64,000 nucleotides of DNA from positions 1 to 64,000 of the forward strand of contig JBOZRQ010000006.1 of assembly GCA_050789255.1 (NCBI GenBank), given 5' to 3'. The position numbers were made by a program, and so were the translations under genes. Positions 34,852 to 41,985 of the stretch are shown one piece after another. Source of the stretch: JBOZRQ01 sp050789255. GTDB taxonomy: Bacteria > Bacillota > Sulfobacillia > Symbiobacteriales > Symbiobacteriaceae. The notes under the pieces were generated by a model, which ran no database searches, had not been told where the DNA came from, and was given only the letters and a program-made list of their open reading frames with translations. Numbering within the stretch: the first letter of the stretch is position 1; every line of letters starts with the position of its first letter.

Positions 34852-35865
34852 ATGGCTACTGCAATGAAGGCTCCCGTCCAGAACGAGGTGCTGATGGAGG
34901 TCAAGAACCTCAAGAAGCACTTCCCCATCAACGGTGGCGGTATCATCTCCCGTGTGGTCGGCCACGTAAAGGCGGTTGACGGCGTCAGCTTCGCCGTCCG
35001 GCGCGGCGAAACCCTCGGCCTCGTGGGTGAGTCCGGCTGCGGCAAGACCACCATCGGCAAGACCCTGCTTCGCCTCCAGGAGCCCACCGACGGCCAGGTG
35101 CTGTTCGAGGGTAAGAATATTTATGACCTCAATCGAGAGGACATGCGTAAGCTCCGTCGCGAAATGCAGATCATCTTCCAGGATCCGTACGCCTCGCTCA
35201 ACCCCCGCATGACCGTCGGCGAGATCATCGGCGAGCCGCTGGAGATCCACGGCGTCGCCCGGGGCGCTGAGAAGGCCAAGCGTGTGAGCCAGCTGCTGGA
35301 CGTCGTCGGCCTGGCCTCCTTCCATGCCCGCCGTTACCCGCACGAGTTCTCGGGTGGCCAGCGCCAGCGTATCGGCATCGCCCGTGCGCTCGCTCTGAAC
35401 CCGAAGCTGATCGTCTGCGACGAGCCGGTCTCCGCGCTTGACGTGTCGATTCAGTCCCAGGTGCTGAACCTGCTGGACGACCTCCAGAAGGAGTTCAACC
35501 TGACCTACCTCTTCATTGCCCACGGCCTGTCGGTCGTGAAGCACGTCTCGGACCGTGTCGGCGTTATGTACCTCGGCAAGATGATGGAGATCTCTCCCGC
35601 CGCCGAGCTGTACAGCAACCCGCTGCACCCGTACACCGAGGCGCTCATGTCCGCCATTCCGATTCCCGATCCCACCGTCAAGCGCGAGCGCATCGTGCTT
35701 GAGGGTGACGTTCCCTCCCCGGTCAACCCGCCCAAGGGCTGCCGCTTCCACACCCGCTGCCGCTATGCGGCGCAGGTCGGCGAGAAGTGCAAGACCGAGG
35801 AGCCGCAGCTGATCGAGATCGGCAACGACCACTGGGTCGCCTGCCACCTGCGGACCAACGCCTAA
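34852..35865 (+). CDS. Oligopeptide/dipeptide ABC transporter ATP-binding protein (OppF/DppF type)
   Basis: 337 residues. Walker A GESGCGKT, Q-loop IIFQDPYASLNPRMTV, signature FSGGQRQRIGIARAL, Walker B LIVCDEPVSALD, and the C-terminal OppF tail (PPKGCRFHTRCRYAAQVGEKC). The family's usual switch segment 'FISHDLSVV' reads FIAHGLSVV here: His is kept but the usual Asp is Gly. Second subunit of the ATPase pair, translated from an ATG that touches the stop of the OppD-type gene. Ends at a strong terminator, so the operon contains only these two genes. Confidence 0.93.
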   Translation: MATAMKAPVQNEVLMEVKNLKKHFPINGGGIISRVVGHVKAVDGVSFAVRRGETLGLVGESGCGKTTIGKTLLRLQEPTDGQVLFEGKNIYDLNREDMRKLRREMQIIFQDPYASLNPRMTVGEIIGEPLEIHGVARGAEKAKRVSQLLDVVGLASFHARRYPHEFSGGQRQRIGIARALALNPKLIVCDEPVSALDVSIQSQVLNLLDDLQKEFNLTYLFIAHGLSVVKHVSDRVGVMYLGKMMEISPAAELYSNPLHPYTEALMSAIPIPDPTVKRERIVLEGDVPSPVNPPKGCRFHTRCRYAAQVGEKCKTEEPQLIEIGNDHWVACHLRTNA

Positions 35866-35877
35866 GAACAATACGAA

Positions 35878-35911
35878 CCCCCACCCGCACGGGTGGGGGT
35901 TCTTCTTTATT
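35878..35911 (+). terminator. Rho-independent terminator after the OppDF pair
   Basis: AACCCCCACCCG-C-ACGGGTGGGGGTT stem followed by CTTCTTTATT. It also touches the 3' end of the convergent small gene at 35907. Confidence 0.9.
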
Positions 35912-36098
35912 GCGAGACGATCCCGGCGGCCGTGTGGCACTGGGCGATGCAGGCGTCCACCGAGTTAATGGCCATCTGGAAGGCCGTGCGGGCCTGGGGG
36001 TTCGGGATGCTCTGCATCTGGCTGACCATCTGCTGCTTCATCTGGTCGCACTGCTGGGCGCACTGGTCGAGGATCTGCTTGGGCGACTGTCCGGACAT
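35907..36098 (-). CDS. Small twin-CX3C helical protein
   Basis: 63 residues. Two CX3C motifs (C13-x3-C17 and C50-x3-C54) flank a Gln/Met-rich helical hairpin (CDQMKQQMVSQMQSIPNPQARTAFQMAINSVDAC). This geometry would allow two disulfides across a helical hairpin, or a metal site. No signal peptide. Convincing SD (AGGGGGAAACCTC before ATG) supports a real gene despite its size. No family recognised with certainty; function unknown. Confidence 0.7.
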   Translation of the reverse strand: MSGQSPKQILDQCAQQCDQMKQQMVSQMQSIPNPQARTAFQMAINSVDACIAQCHTAAGIVSQ

Positions 36099-36274
36099 GA
36101 GGTTTCCCCCTGATTGATGTCGTTTGTAGGCCGTTGATAGGCTTTCCTGGCGGCGCCGCGCGCATCCATTTCAGTCGGAATCGATTCGTGCCACCGTCCC
36201 CATTCTTTCACTTGGATGTCGCGAATCCGGGTCGGGAAAGCTGTCGTTGGCTCACATAACACTGAAGGGGAGAG

Positions 36275-37279
36275 ATGCCCATGAGCAGCATCATTGCACG
36301 TCGAGTCGCAGCCGCGTTGCTGACCATGGCAGTAACGGCCTCCAGCTTCGGGTGCGCCGGCAATCCGATGCGCCGCGGCGGAGGACCCGGTGGAGGAGCC
36401 GCCACCGGGCCTAACACTGGCGTGACCGGCGGGGCCGGCGCCGGCACTGCGAACCGGGGCGTCGGCACGACTGGCGGCGGCGCTGGCACGACTGGCGCTG
36501 GTGCTGGCACAACTGGCGCTGGTGCTGGCACAACTGGCGGCGGCGCCGGGGCCACTGGCGGCACCACGGGCGCCGGAATCGGCGGCACCCTGGCCGGCCT
36601 CACGGGAGGAGCTGCGGGTGGCGCCGGAGCGGCAGGAGCTCGCACGACGGACAATAGCGACCTTGGTCAGCGGATTTCGGGCTTCATAAGCACCGCACTT
36701 GGAGGCGGCGGTGCAGGCGCCACCGGCCGGATGGGTGCCACTGGCGCACCGGGCGCCGGAGCTGGTCCCACCGGCAGCTCCGTCGGCGTGTCGACGTTAG
36801 TGATCGGCAACATCGCCTACGTTGGCGTTGACACCTCTACCCTGCACGGCACGATGGGCACCATGGGTGCCAGGGGCGGCACGCCCAGCGGTGCTTCCGC
36901 CGGGGCTCGTGGCGCTGCCGGGACCACGGGCGGCACTACCGGGACCACCGGCGGCACTACCGGCACCACCGGCGGCACCGCCGGGATGACCGGAACGACC
37001 GGGGCCACCGCCGGAGCCGGCACCACCGGTGGGACCACTGCCACGCAGCCGGACGTGACCGAAGTCGTACGTAGCCAGGTCCGCTCCAGTTTCCCACAGA
37101 TCGCAGCCGTGCATGTGACCACGGATCGGGGGCTGGTGTCCCGCATCGCCCGGCTCTCGGGTCAGGCGATCTCCGGCGTCCCGGTCGACCGCTACCTCGA
37201 TGAGATGTTCAGCATTGCCCGCACGATGACGGCCGGCGCCACCACGGGCACCCCGGGCACCACAGGCCGCACCCGATAA
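36275..37279 (+). CDS. YhcN/YlaJ-type sporulation lipoprotein with Gly-Thr heptapeptide repeats
   Basis: 334 residues. Signal peptide with a lipobox-like end (TASSFGC). The body is a YhcN/YlaJ-like domain: ISGFISTAL...STLVIGNIAYVGVD and, at the C-terminus, VTEVVRSQVRSSFPQIAAVHVTTDRGLVSRIARL...VDRYLDEMFSIARTM. Two low-complexity stretches (about residues 25-125 and 200-270) of GTTGGGA/GTTGGTT heptads precede and interrupt that domain. YhcN is a spore inner-membrane lipoprotein. ATG follows GAAGGGGAGAG. Confidence 0.78.
   Translation: MPMSSIIARRVAAALLTMAVTASSFGCAGNPMRRGGGPGGGAATGPNTGVTGGAGAGTANRGVGTTGGGAGTTGAGAGTTGAGAGTTGGGAGATGGTTGAGIGGTLAGLTGGAAGGAGAAGARTTDNSDLGQRISGFISTALGGGGAGATGRMGATGAPGAGAGPTGSSVGVSTLVIGNIAYVGVDTSTLHGTMGTMGARGGTPSGASAGARGAAGTTGGTTGTTGGTTGTTGGTAGMTGTTGATAGAGTTGGTTATQPDVTEVVRSQVRSSFPQIAAVHVTTDRGLVSRIARLSGQAISGVPVDRYLDEMFSIARTMTAGATTGTPGTTGRTR
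36464..36547 (+). repeat. Four 21-bp tandem repeats (GTTGxGA heptads)
   Basis: Units begin at 36464, 36485, 36506 and 36527 with pattern GGCACxACTGGCGxxGGxGCx. Units 2 and 3 differ by one base. In-frame 7-codon period, so copy number can change without frameshift. Confidence 0.88.
36918..37001 (+). repeat. Second array of four 21-bp tandem repeats (GTTGGTT heptads)
   Basis: Units begin at 36918, 36939, 36960 and 36981 with pattern CCGGGACCACCGGCGGCACTA. Same 21-bp period as the first array in the gene but a different consensus; unit 4 is degenerate. Confidence 0.85.
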
Positions 37280-37285
37280 CGAATG

Positions 37286-37322
37286 ACGCCTCCCCCTGAC
37301 GAAGGGGGAGGCGTTTCCGTTT
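37286..37322 (+). terminator. Rho-independent terminator after the YhcN/YlaJ-type gene
   Basis: ACGCCTCCCCCT-GACGA-AGGGGGAGGCGT stem followed by TTCCGTTT. Confidence 0.88.
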
Positions 37323-37586
37323 CAAGCTACCCTTAGACTGGGGCGTCACCCCCCGCCGCGACACCCCCCGACGCTCCCCTTCAGGGATTTTCTGGATGGT
37401 AGGTGCCATGAGCTAGAAGAGCCCCCTTCCAGTTTTTCGCCGAGGCAAGGGGCTTCATGTTGGTTGACTCATCGGGGTCGTCATTCTTGGCACGTGAATC
37501 TTCATGGGTGTGCCGGTATCAGGCTGCCGGGTCCACGCCGCTACGGCTCCCGCAGCCGGTGAAAGCACCCCGTCTGGCGTCCTTCG
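37323..37586. other. Intergenic stretch without a recognised gene
   Basis: About 264 bases between a terminator and the 3' end of the convergent CPBP protease gene. An imperfect long-range repeat (AGCCCCCTT near 37420, AAGGGGCTT near 37448) could serve as a terminator for the minus-strand protease. Short open frames here have no SD and no family character. No known riboswitch fold was recognised. Confidence 0.4.
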
Positions 37587-38408
37587 TCATGCCGCCCAGG
37601 GGCGCAGCTTCGGCATGTGGCGGCGGTCGGACGCCCACTTGACGAAACCCATCATCGGGATGAGGCCCAGCACGACGATGGCCTGCATGACGAAGACATC
37701 TGTGTCGAGGCCGGCGGCCGTGCGAATGTGGAACAGGTTGAGGACCGAGTTGTTGATCGTGTGGGCCACCCAGGGGGTCCAGAGGCTATCCGTCTTGCGG
37801 TAGTAGTAGCCGTAGGCATACCCGCTGATGAAGGTCGCCACGAAGAGCATGGCGGCCTCGGCGAGGGCGCCGCCCGGGGTGGTGGTCCCGGTCCAGTAGT
37901 GCTTCACTGGCCAGACCAAGTGCCATGAGGCGAAGAGCAGGGCCTGCAAGAGGTTGGCGCCAACGAAGGAGAAGCGCTGCATGAACCGGGGCAGAATCAC
38001 GCCCCGGAACAGCCCCTCCTCCATGGTGGAGTTGATGAGGTTGCCCAGCACCAGCCAGGCGGCGAAGCCCAGGCTGCCGGCCATCCCGGTTTTGGGATCC
38101 ACAGCGGCGAAGACCAATACAGGAGCGGCCCCTGCGGCTTTCAGCGACGCCATCTGGATGCCGTAGCCCAGCAAGAACAACAGCCCCGTGCCACCGGCAG
38201 AGATGGTGACCGCGCTGGCCATTCTCCGGGCATGAAACCCCAGGCTGGAGAAAGGCCGCTTGCGTATGCGCAGGTAGGCGAGGAGCATCAGCACGCCCAG
38301 CGACTTGGAGAGGAGGATCTCCCCCCAGCGTTCGTCAAGCCGGAGGACGAAGATGTCGATGACGCGGAAGCCTAGAGCGATGAGGAATAAGATCAGTGAT
38401 GTTACCAC
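37587..38408 (-). CDS. CPBP-family intramembrane metalloprotease (CAAX/Abi type)
   Basis: About 273 residues from GTG 38408, spaced 7 nt from GGAGG. Polytopic membrane protein with about eight hydrophobic helices. Catalytic motifs of the CPBP (CAAX prenyl protease 2-like/Abi) family: EEGLFRG (EExxxR), FASWHLVW (FxxxH) and HTINNSVLN (HxxxN/B). Substrates of bacterial members include peptides and bacteriocin-related proteins; here unknown. Divergent from the MoxR-vWA operon, 133 bases away. Confidence 0.88.
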   Translation of the reverse strand: MVTSLILFLIALGFRVIDIFVLRLDERWGEILLSKSLGVLMLLAYLRIRKRPFSSLGFHARRMASAVTISAGGTGLLFLLGYGIQMASLKAAGAAPVLVFAAVDPKTGMAGSLGFAAWLVLGNLINSTMEEGLFRGVILPRFMQRFSFVGANLLQALLFASWHLVWPVKHYWTGTTTPGGALAEAAMLFVATFISGYAYGYYYRKTDSLWTPWVAHTINNSVLNLFHIRTAAGLDTDVFVMQAIVVLGLIPMMGFVKWASDRRHMPKLRPWAA

Positions 38409-38541
38409 GGTCGCACCTCCGGGCGTCACCCTTCGACACCTTCTGAGTTGCTTCCTGCGAACTTTCTGTATCGACAGGAGATCACGGCAGCGCGACCGAA
38501 ACGGTTTCTTAAGCTACAAGCGAAGAAAGTAGGGGGAAGCT

Positions 38542-40890
38542 GTGAACTGGAGGTCGCTACTGGGGCGGCTCTTTGGCTCGGACCAGACCCGGGCCTTCGG
38601 CGAGGAGGTTGCGGCGCTGGCCCGGGAGCACCAGCCACAGGCGCGTCTGCTCCTTGAGGCCGAGCGCTTAGGGACGGCGCCGCTGGAGAAGTCCGCGGCC
38701 TGGTGGCAGGGCGCCCAACAAGAACTCCTTGGCAAGTACCCCGACGCCGACCGGCTCGCGTTAAGCGCCTTCCTTGACCGCGCCCCCACCGAGGAATCCA
38801 CGGGGCTGCTGCGGCTCTGGGTATTGCACCGGCCCGCTCCCGAGGCGCTCGAGGCGGTGTTTGCCCGCCTGGAAGCCCTGATGGAAGCCGCGGCCCAGGG
38901 AGAGTACACCGCCTCGCAGCGGGTGGCGATCTACTCAGCCTCGGGGGTCGCGTATCGCCTGGAGAGCCCGCCGCACAATCGTTACCGGGCACTGGTGCTA
39001 CGTGCGGTCCAGCACTTCCAGGCGATAAACCCGGCCAGCAGAGACCTCCACAGCGACTGGCAGAATACCTGCAGCAAGCTACTGGAACGGATGCTCCCGG
39101 AGTTGGGCGCCAACCCGGCCGACACGCCGCTGGTCGACGCACTCCTGGACTCCTTCCCCATTCTCGCCCACACCTGGTATCGAGGAGCGAAGGCCATGAG
39201 CAACCGAGAAGCCGTCGTGGCGTCGATGAATCGCCTGATTGATCGGGCCCTCCGTGGAGATCCAGACCCCGCCGTTTACAAGGGCCTCGTCTGGTACAAG
39301 GATTATGCGGGTATGGACCACTTCCTGGCGGGATGCAGGGCCCTGGAGAAGCACGCAGGGGTGAAGCCGCCCACCGAGCGCTACCTGGGGTACGGCAACC
39401 CGATCGAGAGCCCCCTGACTTGGGCCGCTACCCTGCTGCGCCGCATCAAGCCCCCGGCACCCCGGGACGAGGAGCGGGCCGCAGAATTGGCCGCGATTGA
39501 CCCTGCCGCCCTGATCACAGCGAGCCTTTACGCCCCGTCCTGGGCGCCGCTCGCCGAGCCCGTGCTCGACTGGCCCGGGTTCGGGGCGATCGCCAGGTGG
39601 CTAAAGCGGTACGGGGGCCTGCCGTTCGACTACGGTTCGCAGGGGGAAGAGGAGGAGGAGGGCGGCGGCGCCGATCGGCAGGCCGCCGTGGAAGCCCTGG
39701 AGCAAATGGGCGAGAAGCGCTACAAGCAATTGACCAAGCACCCGGTCGCCAAGGGGCTCTACCGGGACGGGCTCTTCTACCTGGAGGCGGTCCGGGGCCA
39801 GAACGCCGCCGACGTGGAGGCCAAGTTCCTCAAGCGCAACAAGCAGGCGGTGCGGGCGCTGGGCCTGCTGCCCGACGAGGGCGACATCCTCCAGCGCTAC
39901 CTGGCGTTGCGGCGCTTCGCCAAGGAGGCCAAGCAGTTCGGCTCCCAGCGGCAGGCCAGCGAGCGCCTGGCCGCCGAGGCGGGCCTGGCCAATCTCGCTG
40001 AAACGGCCGGGTTCGCGGACCTCGCCCAGCTGGAGTGGGCCATGGAGGCCCAGGTCGCCGCCGAGGTCGACCCCTCCACCCGCCGCTGGCAGATCGAGGA
40101 GTACGAGGTCTGGATCAAGCCCGATGAGAAGGCCACCCTGGTGGTGGAGCGCGACGGAAAGACCCTGAAATCGGTGCCACCGGCGGTGCGCCAGGCGCCC
40201 GAGTACGAGGAGATCAAAGAGGCCCGGGAGATGCTCACCACCCAGTGGGACCGGGTGCTCCGCCGCCTGGAGGCCGCCATGGCCCTCGGCGAGGTGATGA
40301 GCCCGGAGACCTTCATGCAGGGCTTCGCCACCCCGGCTGGGCGGGCGATGATCCCCGGTCTCGTCCTGATCTGCTCGGTGGATGGGCGGCCGGTGGAGCT
40401 GCTGGCGTCCGGCCCCCAGGACCTGGAACGGGCGGAGACCGTCCAGGTCGCCCATCCCCTGCAACTGGCGAACAACGGCACGCTGCACGCCTGGCAGGAG
40501 CGGGTGGCGGCGCTTGGACTCACACAGCCCTTCCCGCAGTTGCTGCGGGAGGTCTACCGGCGCCCCGCCGGGGAGAAGGCGCACGACTCCCGCTTCGCCG
40601 GGCGCAAGGTCCGGGTCGGCACCTGCGTGGAGCAGCTCAAGCGCCGGGGCTGGCAGATGAACGGCGAGCACGGCATCATGAAACGGCTCCCCGGGAGACT
40701 GTACGCAAACTTCTGGTTCACTGACGGGGCCGCCTACAACCCCGCCATGGATATCCTCACGTGCGACGACGTGTGGCTGGAGCGGAAGGCTAGCGCCCTG
40801 ATCTATTCCGAAGTGATGCGGGATGTCGATCTGGCCACTGCGGCCGCCGCCATCAATCGGACACTGACTGCGAACGAAAGGAGCGAGTGA
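38542..40890 (+). CDS. DUF4132/YehI-like protein (first gene of MoxR-vWA operon)
   Basis: 782 residues, soluble, helix-rich. The C-terminal third carries the DUF4132 pattern seen in E. coli YehI: a nucleus 'LHAWQERVAALGLTQPFPQLLREVYR', then 'RFAGRKVRVGTCVEQLKRRGWQ', then a beta-rich end (GRLYANFWFTDGAAYNPAMD). The N-terminal part is alpha-solenoid-like and not assigned. GTG start after AGTAGGGGGAAGC. Its TGA overlaps a GTGA at the next gene, with the MoxR ATG 2 bases after the stop: translational coupling. Likely the effector or substrate-recognition component of the system (inference). Confidence 0.72.
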   Translation: MNWRSLLGRLFGSDQTRAFGEEVAALAREHQPQARLLLEAERLGTAPLEKSAAWWQGAQQELLGKYPDADRLALSAFLDRAPTEESTGLLRLWVLHRPAPEALEAVFARLEALMEAAAQGEYTASQRVAIYSASGVAYRLESPPHNRYRALVLRAVQHFQAINPASRDLHSDWQNTCSKLLERMLPELGANPADTPLVDALLDSFPILAHTWYRGAKAMSNREAVVASMNRLIDRALRGDPDPAVYKGLVWYKDYAGMDHFLAGCRALEKHAGVKPPTERYLGYGNPIESPLTWAATLLRRIKPPAPRDEERAAELAAIDPAALITASLYAPSWAPLAEPVLDWPGFGAIARWLKRYGGLPFDYGSQGEEEEEGGGADRQAAVEALEQMGEKRYKQLTKHPVAKGLYRDGLFYLEAVRGQNAADVEAKFLKRNKQAVRALGLLPDEGDILQRYLALRRFAKEAKQFGSQRQASERLAAEAGLANLAETAGFADLAQLEWAMEAQVAAEVDPSTRRWQIEEYEVWIKPDEKATLVVERDGKTLKSVPPAVRQAPEYEEIKEAREMLTTQWDRVLRRLEAAMALGEVMSPETFMQGFATPAGRAMIPGLVLICSVDGRPVELLASGPQDLERAETVQVAHPLQLANNGTLHAWQERVAALGLTQPFPQLLREVYRRPAGEKAHDSRFAGRKVRVGTCVEQLKRRGWQMNGEHGIMKRLPGRLYANFWFTDGAAYNPAMDILTCDDVWLERKASALIYSEVMRDVDLATAAAAINRTLTANERSE

Positions 40891-40892
40891 AC

Positions 40893-41981
40893 ATGAGCAA
40901 CGACGTGATCCGTCAGCCCGCCGAAGTCCGGTGTGAGGCCGAACTGAATACCTTGCGGGAGCACGACCGCTGGCCTCGCCCCCAGGGCTGGCAGCTCTCG
41001 CCCCGCATGGTGGAGACCTTTCTGCTGGGCAGCAAGGAGCTCAACATCGCTCCGAAGTTCGTAGGGGACCGCCGGCTGGTGCAGGTGGCCATCGCCACCC
41101 TGGCCTCCGACCGGGCGCTGATGCTGGCCGGCGAGCCCGGCACCGCCAAGAGCTGGCTGAGCGAGCACCTGGCGGCGGCTATCTCCGGGACATCGCAGCT
41201 GATCATCCAGGGCACCGCCGGCACCACCGAGGAGCAGATCAAGTACTCCTGGAACTACGCCCTGCTGATCGCCGAGGGACCCTCCCGCCGGGCCTTGGTA
41301 GAGAGCCCGGTCCTGCGGGGCATGCAGAAGGGGCAGGTCGTCCGCTTTGAAGAGGTGACCCGCTGCGCCGCCGAGGTGCAGGACGCGCTGATCTCCCTCC
41401 TCTCCGAGAAGCAGGTCGCCATCCCTGAACTGGATGAGGTGGTCTCGGCCAACCGGGGCTTTGCCATCATCGCCACCGCAAATACCCGGGACCGGGGCGT
41501 CAACGAGATGTCCTCGGCGCTCAAGCGCCGCTTCAACTACGTCACCATTCCGGTGATCGCCGACGTGGAGCAGGAGGCTGCCATCGTGGCGCAGCGGAGC
41601 CGCGACCTGCTGGGTGACCTCGCCCTGCGGGAGCAGACCGAGCTACCGCGGGATCTGGTGCGGCTGCTGACCACCGTCTTCGCCGAACTGCGCCGGGGCC
41701 AGACCCTGGACGGCAAGGCCAAGGTGAAGTCGCCATCCACGGTCCTGTCCACGGCGGAGCTGATCTCCGTGGTCTCCGGCTCGGCGCTGATGGGCTCCTT
41801 CTTCGGCAGCGGCGTGCCCACCGTGCGCGACTGTATGACAGGCCTGATCGGCGCTGTCGCCAAGGAGAACGCCGACGACCTGGGCGTGCTCAAGGAGTAC
41901 CTGGAGACCGTGGTCAAGGCCCGCAAGGAAGGGCTGTGGAGCGAGTTCTACAAGGCAGGGCAGGACGTGCTGGGAGGGTAA
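40893..41981 (+). CDS. MoxR-type AAA+ ATPase (YehL-like)
   Basis: About 362 residues from ATG 40893 (AAAGGAG 9 nt upstream); a GTG at 40887 is too close to the SD. Walker A GEPGTAKSW (K86), Walker B VVRFEEVTR, sensor 1 IIATANTRD, and 'ELDEVVSANRGF' as in MoxR hairpin inserts. MoxR ATPases form hexamers and work with vWA partners as ATP-driven chaperones or remodelers, as in RavA-ViaA and NorQ-NorD. The vWA partner is two genes downstream. Corresponds in position to E. coli yehL. Confidence 0.92.
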   Translation: MSNDVIRQPAEVRCEAELNTLREHDRWPRPQGWQLSPRMVETFLLGSKELNIAPKFVGDRRLVQVAIATLASDRALMLAGEPGTAKSWLSEHLAAAISGTSQLIIQGTAGTTEEQIKYSWNYALLIAEGPSRRALVESPVLRGMQKGQVVRFEEVTRCAAEVQDALISLLSEKQVAIPELDEVVSANRGFAIIATANTRDRGVNEMSSALKRRFNYVTIPVIADVEQEAAIVAQRSRDLLGDLALREQTELPRDLVRLLTTVFAELRRGQTLDGKAKVKSPSTVLSTAELISVVSGSALMGSFFGSGVPTVRDCMTGLIGAVAKENADDLGVLKEYLETVVKARKEGLWSEFYKAGQDVLGG

Positions 41982-41985
41982 GGCG

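Noticed and set aside
33889..35940. 683-codon open frame antisense to the OppD/OppF genes
   Set aside because: Both sense genes carry all ABC ATPase motifs; the antisense product is a His/Leu/Ala-rich sequence without domain character and arises from codon bias.
37457..37642. Small plus-strand frames near 37457-37803 and a riboswitch-like look (CCGGGTCC, CGCAGCCGGTGAAA)
   Set aside because: No SD or family for the frames. I could not build a known cobalamin, ZTP or c-di-GMP fold from the sequence, and there is no downstream plus-strand gene at a suitable distance.
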